From Bacteroidota bacterium (lineage in GTDB: Bacteria; Bacteroidota; Bacteroidia; JABEUT01), in the NCBI GenBank assembly GCA_013285805.1, contig JABDGY010000015.1, positions 1 through 43,087 on the forward strand: a stretch of 43,087 nucleotides of DNA. The letters run 5' to 3'. The position numbers and the translations under genes were made by a program. The notes under the pieces are model-generated. The model did not search any database, was not told the origin of the DNA, and saw nothing but the letters and a program-made list of their open reading frames with translations. This document shows, piece by piece, positions 28,119-36,450 of this stretch. Within the stretch, counting starts at the first letter, position 1. Every line of letters begins with the position of its first letter.

Positions 28119-28143
28119 TTGGTAAATTTGGACTGATTTTCAA
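28119..28143 (+). repeat. 25-base direct repeat, copy 1 (contains TAAATTTG)
   Basis: Identical over 25 bases to 28478-28502, including the -7-like TAAATTTG at 28123-28130. This copy has no gene directly downstream on its strand. Confidence 0.85.
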
Positions 28144-28152
28144 ACACGGGCT

Positions 28153-28314
28153 CTATTGATAACCCACCAGGGGAGTTTCCCGGTATACAGGATTGCCAAA
28201 TTCATCAAACATTGGGTTTTCATTATCAATACCTGTTTTCTCTATTTGGGTGAACTTTTCCCTATCGGTGAAAAACCTAATAAACGAGATTATGATATAC
28301 GATAAAAGGTTCAT
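28153..28314 (-). CDS. Possible small protein of 53 residues
   Basis: An ATG-to-TAG frame of 53 codons plus stop. The product begins MNLLSYIIISFIRFFTD, a short hydrophobic N-terminus, then a polar, acidic part ending in NPMFDEFGNPVYRETP and LVGYQ. The composition looks protein-like, and it fills an otherwise empty 446-base gap. There is no Shine-Dalgarno site or clear promoter, and it is bracketed by the 25-base repeats, so chance remains possible. It lies on the same strand as, and upstream of, the radical SAM gene. I do not recognise it. Confidence 0.4.
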   Translation of the reverse strand: MNLLSYIIISFIRFFTDREKFTQIEKTGIDNENPMFDEFGNPVYRETPLVGYQ

Positions 28315-28421
28315 ATTGTTAGATTATAGGCACTAAAGTATTGCAGGCTGTAGGCAATTTTGCTGAATAATCGATGAACTGAATAAAACTGGTGATGAAC
28401 TTAGTAGATAGGATTGTATGC

Positions 28422-28441
28422 TGTCTTTAATTTCAAAGACA
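28422..28441. promoter_or_regulatory. Inverted repeat upstream of murF-alr
   Basis: TGTCTTT and AAAGACA are separated by six bases. The repeat lies about 40 bases upstream of the -7 element of murF-alr and could be an operator or a chance palindrome. Confidence 0.3.
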
Positions 28442-28477
28442 AGCGAAGTTAAGGTTGCAGGAGATGGCGCCTGTTTT

Positions 28478-28502
28478 TTGGTAAATTTGGACTGATTTTC
28501 AA
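28478..28502 (+). promoter_or_regulatory. 25-base repeat copy 2 carrying the murF-alr -7 element
   Basis: TAAATTTG at 28482-28489 matches TAnnTTTG and lies 16 bases before the ATG at 28506. A TTG at 28455-28457 is 24 bases upstream, longer than the usual spacing. The whole 25-mer is an exact copy of 28119-28143. Confidence 0.6.
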
Positions 28503-28505
28503 GCT

Positions 28506-30956
28506 ATGGCCTATAAAGTATCGGAAATAGTTAAGGCGTTAAACGCAAAACAGGCGGGTGCCGACCGCAACGTGGAGAACCTGCTTATTGACAGCCGCAG
28601 CCTTGTGGTGCCTGAAGGAACGCTTTTTGTAGCCCTGAAATCGGCCAAGAACGACGGACATAAATACATAGGTGAGCTATACAGGCGTGGCATTAGGGCC
28701 TTTTTAGTGGAAGAAGGATATGATGCAAAAGAACAAAGCGATGCTACTTTCATACTGGTGAAAGATACCCAAAACGCTCTCCAACAATTGGCTACATGGC
28801 ACCGCTCGCATTTTAATATACCAATTTTGGCTATAACAGGCAGCAATGGCAAGACCATTGTAAAAGAGTGGTTATATCAACTGCTTTCGCCCGACAGGGT
28901 AATTGTCCGCAGCCCGCGCAGCTATAATTCGCAGGTAGGTGTGCCGCTCTCGGTATGGCAGATAAATAGTAGCCATCAACTGGGTATTTTTGAGGCGGGT
29001 ATTTCTCAGCCCGGTGAAATGGAAGCCCTGCAACATATTATTCAACCTACTATAGGGCTGTTTACCAATATTGGCGAAGCACACGGATTGAATTTTAAAG
29101 ATGCAAGACATAAGGTAAAAGAAAAACTTAAATTATTTAAGGGCGTTAAAACCCTTGTCTTTTGTAAAGATTATAGCGAGATTGACGAGGAAGTTAAAAC
29201 ATTGGCAGGCATTAAAGCATTCTGCTGGTCAAAAAAACCGGGTGCCGATTTGTGGATTAATGAAGTTGCAAAGAATAATGGAACCAGCGTAAAGGCAACA
29301 TATAATGGTGAGCAGATAAGTATATCTATACCATTTACAGATGAAGCTTCAATAGAAAATGCTATTAACTGCTGGGCCTATATGTTAATGTCGGGTTACA
29401 AAAATGATGTTATTGCGCAGCGCATTGCCAACCTTCAGCAGGTGGCTATGCGATTGGAAATGATTGAAGGCATGAACAATTGCAGCATTATAAACGATGT
29501 ATATAATTCCGATATCAATTCGCTTTCCATTGCACTCGATTTCCTGAACCAGCAACGGCAGCATGAGCGTAAAACACTTATCCTCTCCGATATAATGCAG
29601 GGTGGAGATGAAGAGGATGTTTATACCAAAGTGGCCGATATTATTAATGCCCGCAAGCCTTCGCGGCTGATTGGCATTGGGGAAACCATATCGCGGTATG
29701 CCGGCGAGTTTAATGTGGAGAAGCATTTCTTTAATAACACCAACGAATTTCTATCTCACCTGCCCGGTTTTATTTTTCACGACGAGTCGGTATTGGTGAA
29801 GGGGGCCCGCAGTTTTGAGTTTGAGAAAATAAGCCGTGCCTTGCAGCAAAAAGCGCATGAAACTGTGTTGCAGATTAATTTCAATTCCCTCATCCATAAC
29901 CTGAATTATTTCCGTTCGCACCTTAAGCCCGGCACCCGCATTATGGCTATGGTAAAGGCATTCTCATACGGCAGCGGCAGTTTTGAAATAGCCAATGTGT
30001 TGCAATACCATAAAGCCGATTACCTGGCTGTAGCCTATGCCGATGAAGGTGTAGAGTTGCGTACGTCAGGCATATCACTACCTATAATGGTTATGAACCC
30101 TGAGCCTGGCAGTTTTGATAATATGTTGCGTTACCAACTTGAACCCGAGGTTTACAGTTTCCGCATATTGGAAATGGTGCTTGACGCGGTGAAGAAAAGC
30201 GGTTCGAACCAGCCATTGCCCGTGCATATTAAGCTCGATACCGGCATGCATCGTTTAGGTTTTGCCGATGGAGATATAGAAAAGTTGATAGCCGAACTGA
30301 AAAAATCGCCACAGGTAAAAGTGCAATCTGTTTTCTCTCACCTTGCCGCCAGCGATGCCGATGCACATAAAGATTTTACCCTGTTGCAGGTGAACCGTTT
30401 TAAAGAGATGAGCGATAAGATTATAAAGAGTTTAGACTATCCTGTAATGCGGCATATATTAAACTCTGCTGGTATAGTGCGTTTCCCCGAAGCCCAGTTT
30501 GATATGGTGAGACTGGGGATAGGACTATATGGAGTAGGGGCCAATGATGAAGAACAGAAGAAACTGGAAAATGTTAGTGCATTAAAGACAACCATCTCGC
30601 AAATCAACCATTTGAAAAAAGGCGAGACCGTTGGGTATAACCGCAGAGGTGTTTTAGAGAAAGACTCAGTTATTGCCACGGTGGCAATTGGTTACGCCGA
30701 TGGTTATGGACGAGAATTAGGCAGTGGCAAAGGACAAATGTGGGTAAATGGTAAGCCGGCTCCTGTTGTGGGCGATGTTTGTATGGATATGTGCATGATT
30801 GATATTACCGGTATTGATACCAAAGAAGGTGATGAAGTGGTAATCTTCGATAATATACCGGCACTCAGGCAAATGGCTAAAGCCATGAATACCATTCCAT
30901 ACGAAGTTTTAACAGGGCTTTCGGGAAGGGTAAAGCGCATTTACACCCACGAATAG
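28506..30956 (+). CDS. Bifunctional MurF ligase / alanine racemase
   Basis: Fusion of 816 residues. The first half is the UDP-MurNAc-tripeptide:D-alanyl-D-alanine ligase and the second the PLP-dependent alanine racemase that makes the D-Ala; both act in cytoplasmic peptidoglycan precursor synthesis. MurF shows the ATP loop GSNGKT at 112-117, SYNSQVGVPLSVW, FEAGISQPGEMEAL, TNIGEAHGLNF and the NDVYNSDINSLS loop. Alr begins near residue 455; the PLP lysine is K484 in AMVKAFSYGSG, with GYADGYGRE and GDVCMDMCMIDIT near the C-terminus supplying the second catalytic Tyr region. This fusion is a known Bacteroidota arrangement. It heads a plus-strand series of four genes. Confidence 0.95.
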   Translation: MAYKVSEIVKALNAKQAGADRNVENLLIDSRSLVVPEGTLFVALKSAKNDGHKYIGELYRRGIRAFLVEEGYDAKEQSDATFILVKDTQNALQQLATWHRSHFNIPILAITGSNGKTIVKEWLYQLLSPDRVIVRSPRSYNSQVGVPLSVWQINSSHQLGIFEAGISQPGEMEALQHIIQPTIGLFTNIGEAHGLNFKDARHKVKEKLKLFKGVKTLVFCKDYSEIDEEVKTLAGIKAFCWSKKPGADLWINEVAKNNGTSVKATYNGEQISISIPFTDEASIENAINCWAYMLMSGYKNDVIAQRIANLQQVAMRLEMIEGMNNCSIINDVYNSDINSLSIALDFLNQQRQHERKTLILSDIMQGGDEEDVYTKVADIINARKPSRLIGIGETISRYAGEFNVEKHFFNNTNEFLSHLPGFIFHDESVLVKGARSFEFEKISRALQQKAHETVLQINFNSLIHNLNYFRSHLKPGTRIMAMVKAFSYGSGSFEIANVLQYHKADYLAVAYADEGVELRTSGISLPIMVMNPEPGSFDNMLRYQLEPEVYSFRILEMVLDAVKKSGSNQPLPVHIKLDTGMHRLGFADGDIEKLIAELKKSPQVKVQSVFSHLAASDADAHKDFTLLQVNRFKEMSDKIIKSLDYPVMRHILNSAGIVRFPEAQFDMVRLGIGLYGVGANDEEQKKLENVSALKTTISQINHLKKGETVGYNRRGVLEKDSVIATVAIGYADGYGRELGSGKGQMWVNGKPAPVVGDVCMDMCMIDITGIDTKEGDEVVIFDNIPALRQMAKAMNTIPYEVLTGLSGRVKRIYTHE

Positions 30957-30958
30957 AA

Positions 30959-30981
30959 TACCCTTATATTTGTAAAGGGTA
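30959..30981 (+). promoter_or_regulatory. -7 element inside an inverted repeat before the TPR/SpoIIE gene
   Basis: TATATTTG at 30965-30972 matches TAnnTTTG and ends eight bases before the ATG at 30981. It is flanked by TACCCTT (30959-30965) and AAGGGTA (30975-30981), an inverted repeat that overlaps the start codon and could be an operator. Confidence 0.5.
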
Positions 30982-33359
30982 TGGTATACGCAATACGCAG
31001 AAAAGCACGTTTTTTTATTTTACTTCTTGCAGGAGTATTACCTCTTGTTTCTTTTTCCCAACATAAAATAGATTCGTTGCAGGGCGCACTAGCGGTTTGT
31101 AAAACAGATACAGGAAAGGTGGCTATACTAACTGCTATGGCCAGGGCCTATAATGATGTAGATAGTCTTAATAAGGGCCTTTCATACTCCAGGCAGGCGC
31201 TGCAGGCAGCCATTGCCAGTAAGTATGAAAAGAAAGAAGCTGAAGCTATGTACATTATGGGCTCGCTTTATTTTAGCAGTGGCGAAAACGACAGCGCTAT
31301 TTACTGGATAAAAAAAGCTATAGTAGTTTATGAAAAAGAGCCGCTTTCGAAAATGCGGGTGAAAATCTATAAAGGGTTGGGTGATGTATATCGTAATGTG
31401 ACCAAATACCCTGCTGCCATTGAAATGTATGGTAAGGCGCTGAATGCCGGACAGTCGCTTGCCGATACGGGCGATTTAATATCTATCTACTACAATTGGG
31501 GCCTTTTATACGATGCTAACGACCAGTTCGACCTTGCCCGCGATGAATGCAACAAGTCAGCAGAACTGGCACTGGCAGGTAAAAAATACAGATCGGCGAT
31601 AGCTGCTTATAATGTGGTTGGTAGCGAGTATGCAAGGCAGGGCCTGAGCGGGGAAGCCGCAAAGGCCTATTACGGGGCGCTTGAGGTTAATATTAAGTAC
31701 TTGCACGATACAGATGCTTCGGCAATTACAAATGTAAACCTTGGTAATGTGTATGATGAAATGAAAGATACAGCCAACGCGTTTAAGTGTTACAGGCAGG
31801 CGTTGGACGATTTTGAAAAAAGGAAGAATAAACTGGGCGAAGCTGAGTTGCTGGGCAATATTGGCAATACATATATGAATGTGGGCGACTATAAGCACGC
31901 TGAGGTATATGAGTTGAAGTCGCTGGAGGAGATGCAACAGCTTAATGATAAACACTTTTCAGCGCTATGTTACAGCAATGTGGCCGAGTTTTACCGTAAA
32001 ACAAAGAACTACGATAAAGCGAAGGATTACTACACCAAAGCGCTTCAAATGCAGTTTGATGCAGGGGATAAGGAGGGAATAGTTTATTCCATGTCGGGCC
32101 TGGCATTGCTTTATAAAGAGCAGGGAAATATTCCCAAAGCAATAGATTACGAACTGCAGGCCTTTAATGCAGCCGAAGAGATTCATTTGCTGGGGCAGGT
32201 GCGCGACCAGGCCAAAGAGATAAGCGATTTGTATGAAAGCCAGCACCAGGCCGACAGGGCGTTTTATTATTATAAGTTATATATAGAAGCGCGCGACACG
32301 CTTGAAAATAAGGAAGAATCGAAAAAACTTATTAGCGCTGAATTAAGCCATGAATATGAACAGAAGCAGGAGGCTGAAAAAATTGAAGATGCGAAAAAAC
32401 AAGCCATTGAAGATGAAAAACAGGCCCATGAAAGGGTGATTCGCAATATCTCGCTTGGGGCATCCTTAGTGTTTCTTCTCCTGGCTGGACTGCTGTTGCG
32501 CAACCTTACCCGCATCCGCAAATCGAAACAGATAATTGAGGAACAAAAGCATGAGGTTGAAAAACAGAAAGCTATTGTAGATGAGAAAAATAAAGATATT
32601 ACCGATAGCATTCATTATGCATCGCGGATACAGAAAGCACTGCTTACAACAGATGAATATATTGGCAAGCATGTGAAAGAATATTTCATTTTGTTTAAAC
32701 CCAGGGATATTGTAAGCGGCGATTTTTATTGGGCCATAGAGGGCGGGGCTGCAGGCACTTTCCTGATTTGTGCCGGAGACTGTACAGGCCACGGAGTTCC
32801 AGGCGCTTTTATGAGCCTGCTCAATATTTCAATGCTGAATGAAACCGTTATTGAAAGAAAAATTTCCAACCCTGCACAGGTATTGAACGAATTAAGGAAT
32901 GGAATTATCAGGGCATTGAACCCTGAAGGTAAAGATGATGGCAGTAAAGACGGTATGGACTGCTCGCTTTGCGCCATTGATTTTAAAAATAAATCAATGC
33001 AGCTTGCATGTGCCAATAATGGGGTATGGATTATTCCTGAGGGAAGTAAAACTGTGGTTGAAATAGAACCCGATAAAATGCCGGTTGGTATACAACATGG
33101 TGAACAGAAGCCCTTTACATTGCATACGGTGAACCTTAATAAAGGTGACAACATTTATTTGTTTACCGATGGCTATGCAGACCAGTTTGGCGGGCCAAAG
33201 GGCAAAAAGTTTAAATACAAGCAGTTGCAGGAACTTATAGTTGCGAACGCTAATAAGCCCATGAGTGAACAGAAGGCAATATTGGAAAGAACCTTTAAAG
33301 AATGGACAGGCGGACTTGAACAGGTAGATGATGTATTAGTGATAGGGTTAAAAGTATAA
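30981..33359 (+). CDS. TPR sensor with SpoIIE/PP2C-type serine phosphatase domain
   Basis: Membrane signalling protein of 792 residues. N-terminal signal sequence (RRKARFFILLLAGVLPLVSFSQ), periplasmic tetratricopeptide repeats to about residue 430, a charged coiled coil, one membrane segment (about 486-505, ISLGASLVFLLLAGLLL), a second coiled coil (510-545), then the cytoplasmic SpoIIE domain (about 550-790). Metal-binding motifs are GDFYWA, CAGDCTGHGVPGAFMSL and LFTDGYADQFGG. Such phosphatases typically act on anti-sigma-factor antagonists or similar Ser/Thr-phosphorylated partners; none is visible nearby. It follows murF-alr after 24 bases and is followed one base later by the polyprenyl synthase, so it may be in the same transcript despite its own -7 element. 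Confidence 0.9.
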   Translation: MVYAIRRKARFFILLLAGVLPLVSFSQHKIDSLQGALAVCKTDTGKVAILTAMARAYNDVDSLNKGLSYSRQALQAAIASKYEKKEAEAMYIMGSLYFSSGENDSAIYWIKKAIVVYEKEPLSKMRVKIYKGLGDVYRNVTKYPAAIEMYGKALNAGQSLADTGDLISIYYNWGLLYDANDQFDLARDECNKSAELALAGKKYRSAIAAYNVVGSEYARQGLSGEAAKAYYGALEVNIKYLHDTDASAITNVNLGNVYDEMKDTANAFKCYRQALDDFEKRKNKLGEAELLGNIGNTYMNVGDYKHAEVYELKSLEEMQQLNDKHFSALCYSNVAEFYRKTKNYDKAKDYYTKALQMQFDAGDKEGIVYSMSGLALLYKEQGNIPKAIDYELQAFNAAEEIHLLGQVRDQAKEISDLYESQHQADRAFYYYKLYIEARDTLENKEESKKLISAELSHEYEQKQEAEKIEDAKKQAIEDEKQAHERVIRNISLGASLVFLLLAGLLLRNLTRIRKSKQIIEEQKHEVEKQKAIVDEKNKDITDSIHYASRIQKALLTTDEYIGKHVKEYFILFKPRDIVSGDFYWAIEGGAAGTFLICAGDCTGHGVPGAFMSLLNISMLNETVIERKISNPAQVLNELRNGIIRALNPEGKDDGSKDGMDCSLCAIDFKNKSMQLACANNGVWIIPEGSKTVVEIEPDKMPVGIQHGEQKPFTLHTVNLNKGDNIYLFTDGYADQFGGPKGKKFKYKQLQELIVANANKPMSEQKAILERTFKEWTGGLEQVDDVLVIGLKV

Positions 33360-33360
33360 T

Positions 33361-34335
33361 ATGGTGACACTGCATGACATACGGCCATTAATTGGAACAG
33401 AACTAGATGAGTTTGAAGTGCGCTTCAGGGCTTCAATGAAGAGCTCGGTGCCCCTGCTCGACAAGATTACCTATTATCTTATTAAAAGGCGTGGCAAGCA
33501 GTTAAGGCCCATGTTGGTGTTTCTTTCTGCAGGCCTGCATGGCAAACCCGGCGATTCATCGCATCGCGCAGCGGCCCTTATAGAATTACTGCATACAGCT
33601 ACCCTTGTGCACGACGATGTGGTTGATGAAACTTACCGCCGCAGAGGATTTTTCTCTATCAATGCTTTATGGAAAAATAAAGTAGCCGTGCTTGTAGGCG
33701 ACTATTTGCTGTCTCGTGGCTTATTGATGGCTATTGACAGTAAGGAGTTCAGGTTACTGGAATTGGTTTCTACAGCAGTGAAGAAGATGAGCGAGGGAGA
33801 GCTTTTGCAGATTGAAAAAACGCGTAAACTGGATATAACTGAAGAACAATATTTTGAAATTATTTCCTGCAAAACGGCATCGCTGGTAGCTGCCTGTTGT
33901 GCCAGCGGGGCTTCATCAGTGGGTATGGATGAGGCTACGGTGCAGAAAATGTGGGATATGGGTGAAATGATTGGCATGGCTTTCCAGCTGAAAGACGATT
34001 TGCTTGATTTTGGAGCGGGTGAGGATATTGGCAAGCCGATAGGTACCGACATTAAAGAGAAAAAAATGAGCCTGCCGCTTATCTATGCGCTTCAGCAGTC
34101 GCCCTATGTGGAGAGAAAAAAGATAATAAACAACATAAAAAACCACAGCAAAGAGCCCGAAGTTATTGAAGAGGTATTTAAATTTGTGAAAGATAAGGGT
34201 GGACTTGTATATGCCCAGAAGACAATGACAGATTACAGGGAAAAGGGAAGGAACATATTGAACGAGTTACCTGAGTCGCAGTATAAAAAAGCATTTAACG
34301 ACCTTATTAATTTTGTTACAGAAAGAAATAACTGA
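33361..34335 (+). CDS. Polyprenyl diphosphate synthase
   Basis: Trans-prenyltransferase of 324 residues that extends farnesyl diphosphate with isopentenyl diphosphate, probably to the long side chain of menaquinone. The first Asp-rich motif is DDVVD at 85-89, after small residues LHTATLVH that permit long products. The second is DDLLD at 212-216. KRGKQLRPML (substrate-binding K and R) and GEllQIEK are present. It starts one base after the SpoIIE gene stop, so translation is likely coupled. Product length (octaprenyl or heptaprenyl) cannot be fixed from the sequence. Confidence 0.92.
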   Translation: MVTLHDIRPLIGTELDEFEVRFRASMKSSVPLLDKITYYLIKRRGKQLRPMLVFLSAGLHGKPGDSSHRAAALIELLHTATLVHDDVVDETYRRRGFFSINALWKNKVAVLVGDYLLSRGLLMAIDSKEFRLLELVSTAVKKMSEGELLQIEKTRKLDITEEQYFEIISCKTASLVAACCASGASSVGMDEATVQKMWDMGEMIGMAFQLKDDLLDFGAGEDIGKPIGTDIKEKKMSLPLIYALQQSPYVERKKIINNIKNHSKEPEVIEEVFKFVKDKGGLVYAQKTMTDYREKGRNILNELPESQYKKAFNDLINFVTERNN

Positions 34336-34339
34336 TAGT

Positions 34340-34816
34340 ATGAATAACCTACTCAAAACATTTTCTCTTACTGCCGTTTGCACAATTGCATTGGCATCGT
34401 GCAATAATAATCATTCGCCGGCCCCGGCTGCTACTCCGCAACCTGCCGCTACAAATGCTACGCCAAAGCCCGACAGTATGGCAGGGCCGAAACCAGCCAG
34501 GGTAAATATTCCGGATGGCCCCAACGAAACGCGATACGACAATGGTGTTTTAAAAGCCAAAGGCAATTATTTAAATGGCCAGCGAACAGGCGAGTGGCAA
34601 AGCTTTTATCCCAGCGGCAAATTATGGAGCGATGAATCTTATTCCAACGGCCTTGCCGAGGGTAAAGCGACTGTATACTATGAAAATGGCCAGAAAATGT
34701 ATGAAGGAATGAATGCCAAGGGCCAACCTACCGGGGTATGGCATTACTGGAACCAGAAAGGAGAGATAGTGCGTACGACAGATTACTCGAAGAAGGGCGC
34801 TAACAACCCTATGTAG
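34340..34816 (+). CDS. Lipoprotein with MORN-type repeats (YwqK-like)
   Basis: Lipoprotein of 158 residues; I choose the ATG at 34340 because it gives a type II signal peptide with the lipobox LASC at about residues 17-20. A low-complexity Pro/Ala/Thr linker follows (about 25-55). Two or three MORN_2-type repeats then appear: ETRYDNGVLKAKGNYLNGQRTGEWQ, YSNGLAEGKATVYYENGQK and MNAKGQPTGVWHYWN. Proteins of this kind are often labelled YwqK-family antitoxins, but nothing toxin-like is adjacent. It starts four bases after the polyprenyl synthase and ends overlapping the protease gene on the other strand by eight bases. Confidence 0.8.
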   Translation: MNNLLKTFSLTAVCTIALASCNNNHSPAPAATPQPAATNATPKPDSMAGPKPARVNIPDGPNETRYDNGVLKAKGNYLNGQRTGEWQSFYPSGKLWSDESYSNGLAEGKATVYYENGQKMYEGMNAKGQPTGVWHYWNQKGEIVRTTDYSKKGANNPM

Positions 34817-35237
34817 GCTTCTTCAGCTCATTTATTGAAACATCTACCAGGAACTTATTTTTCAGCAGCCTGCGCCCGATAAGCATTGGGTACTTCATAT
34901 TACCGCGGTCGGTTAGGGTGACAAAGGTCTTTATCCTTCGGCCATGTATACGAATGGCAGTGCGTATAATATACCTGTCCTCGGTATCGCCAAAAGAGTT
35001 ACGTATGCTTTTACGGGTATAGTTCTTAAAGCGGATTTCCTTTTCGCGATATTCCGGGTGGGTTGGGTCAAGCAACTTGAAGCAAAGTTTTTTTATTCCC
35101 TCTATTTCCTTTATCTCAATATGGTGACAATGCAGGGTGCAGTAGTAGGCACCAGAGTCAATTTTGGCACTTATACCTATAAAACCCAGCCGTGGAAGGT
35201 CAACCAACGCTGTTCTTCCTATTACCTCTTTGCTCAT
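34809..35237 (-). CDS. Retropepsin-like 'ATP-dependent zinc protease' family protein
   Basis: Protein of 142 residues matching what is known as the putative ATP-dependent zinc protease family (RimB-like, retropepsin fold). The aspartic-protease-like motif is AKIDSGAYYCTLHCHH (about residues 25-40), with DSGA at the position of DTGA. The family's closing motif PMLIGRRLLKNKFLVD is near 115-130. No signal peptide. These proteins often accompany RimK-type ligases, but none is in the window. Whether it cleaves peptides and needs zinc is unclear in the family itself. Convergent overlap of eight bases with the lipoprotein gene; divergent from the rhomboid gene. Confidence 0.82.
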   Translation of the reverse strand: MSKEVIGRTALVDLPRLGFIGISAKIDSGAYYCTLHCHHIEIKEIEGIKKLCFKLLDPTHPEYREKEIRFKNYTRKSIRNSFGDTEDRYIIRTAIRIHGRRIKTFVTLTDRGNMKYPMLIGRRLLKNKFLVDVSINELKKPT

Positions 35238-35291
35238 AAACCCGTTAATATATTCTCAAAAATAGCATGATTAGCATAATATCAAAACAAG

Positions 35292-35299
35292 TATTTTTG
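35292..35299 (+). promoter_or_regulatory. -7 element (TATTTTTG) four bases from the rhomboid start
   Basis: TATTTTTG matches TAnnTTTG, with TTA at 35271-35273 18 bases upstream as a near -33 element. Only four bases separate it from the ATG at 35304. Confidence 0.6.
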
Positions 35300-35303
35300 G
35301 TTT

Positions 35304-35924
35304 ATGATAACCTACATTCTTTTAGCTATAAATATTGGCATGTCGTTAATGGGTTTCCAGAACAGGAATTTCTTTGAAAAATACCTTTTCCGGCCCTATA
35401 ATGTAGCGCATAACCGCAGCCAGTGGTACACTGTTTTTACCCATACTTTCCTTCATGCCAATTTCCCCCATCTTTTGTTCAATATGATAGCCTTATATTC
35501 ATTTGGGCCGGCGCTTGAGAAATATGAATTTGCCCGGTATTTTGGTGGAAAGGCCGAGTTTTACTATATCCTTCTTTACGTTGGGGCTATAATGGTTTCA
35601 TCATTGCCTGCGCTTGAAAAATATAAGGACACATACGCCTATGCTGCGGTAGGCGCTTCCGGTGCGGTTTCGGCAGTGGTGTTTTCTTTTATCTTAATCA
35701 ATCCTAAAGCCGGTATTGGTTTCATGTTTATTCCTATTCCCATTCCGGCATGGATTTTCGGCGCTCTATTTATGGCCTATTCATGGTACATGTCGAAGCA
35801 CGGGCGCGATAATATAGGCCACGATGCCCACCTGTGGGGTGGCCTATTCGGGCTTGCGCTTACACTGGTTCTGCATCCCGCTTTCTTTTCCGGCTTCATT
35901 AATCAAATACTTACACATTCCTGA
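35304..35924 (+). CDS. Rhomboid family intramembrane serine protease
   Basis: Membrane protease of 206 residues with six hydrophobic segments. The catalytic Ser119 is in VGASGAVSAV (GxSG) and the catalytic His176 in GHDAHLWGGLFG. The HANFPHLLFNM motif near residues 50-60 is the conserved region after the first membrane helix. Rhomboids cleave single-pass membrane proteins within the bilayer; the substrate here is unknown. Its TGA shares one base with the ATG of the gmhB-like gene, so the two are translationally coupled. Confidence 0.93.
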   Translation: MITYILLAINIGMSLMGFQNRNFFEKYLFRPYNVAHNRSQWYTVFTHTFLHANFPHLLFNMIALYSFGPALEKYEFARYFGGKAEFYYILLYVGAIMVSSLPALEKYKDTYAYAAVGASGAVSAVVFSFILINPKAGIGFMFIPIPIPAWIFGALFMAYSWYMSKHGRDNIGHDAHLWGGLFGLALTLVLHPAFFSGFINQILTHS

Positions 35925-36409
35925 TGAATAAGGCCGTATTGCTTGACCGCGACGGAGTGATAAACCGCGAACGAGACGATTACACCTATCGCATAGAGGA
36001 TTTTGAAATACTGCCCGATGTGGTGGAGGCATTGAAAACGCTGATGAAGAAGGGTTACCTGCTTATCATTATCTCGAACCAGGGTGGTATTGCAAAAGGC
36101 GTGTTTACTATAGCCGATGTGGAGAAAATGCATGCCCATATGCTTAATCACTTTACGAAGAATGGCATTAAAATCGAAGAGATATATTATTGCCCGCATC
36201 ACCCTGAGTTTGGTAATTGCATTTGCCGTAAGCCTGATTCATTGAATGTAGAGAAAGCACTGGCAAGGTTTCATTTAGACCCTGAAAAGTCATATTTCAT
36301 TGGCGATAAGGAACGCGATGTGCTTGCCGGAAAAAAGGTTGGAGTAGAAGGCATATTGATAGAGTCAAATACGTCATTACTTGAGGCAATTGAAGTAATT
36401 ATTAAATAA
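35924..36409 (+). CDS. HAD-IIIA phosphatase, GmhB-like
   Basis: HAD-superfamily phosphatase of 161 residues, similar to D,D-heptose 1,7-bisphosphate phosphatase (GmhB). Motif I is LLDRDGVI (nucleophile Asp8, acid/base Asp10), motif II SNQGG, and motif IV FIGDKERD. The zinc loop CPHHPEFGNCICRKP matches the GmhB-type CxH...CxC pattern. It fits the heptose pathway with the SIS-domain isomerase at 8334, although the two are 27 kb apart and no heptose kinase is seen. A histidinol-phosphate phosphatase or another sugar-bisphosphate activity is an alternative. Confidence 0.87.
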   Translation: MNKAVLLDRDGVINRERDDYTYRIEDFEILPDVVEALKTLMKKGYLLIIISNQGGIAKGVFTIADVEKMHAHMLNHFTKNGIKIEEIYYCPHHPEFGNCICRKPDSLNVEKALARFHLDPEKSYFIGDKERDVLAGKKVGVEGILIESNTSLLEAIEVIIK

Positions 36410-36415
36410 TTAAGT

Positions 36416-36441
36416 CTCGCAAAGACGCCAAGGCGCAAAGA
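36416..36441 (+). repeat. Left inverted repeat framing the GxxExxY gene
   Basis: Built of the alternating blocks CGCAAAGA and CGCCAAGG. Shares the 16-base stretch CGCCAAGGCGCAAAGA, inverted, with 36832-36856. It ends nine bases before the ATG at 36451. Confidence 0.75.
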
Positions 36442-36450
36442 TAAAACCGA

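Noticed and set aside
28872-29111. Minus-strand frame inside murF-alr
   Set aside because: It is an antisense shadow of a gene with clear catalytic motifs.
34340-34816. Toxin-antitoxin system, because YwqK-like proteins are often labelled antitoxins
   Set aside because: The protein is a lipoprotein with MORN repeats, and no toxin-like gene is adjacent.
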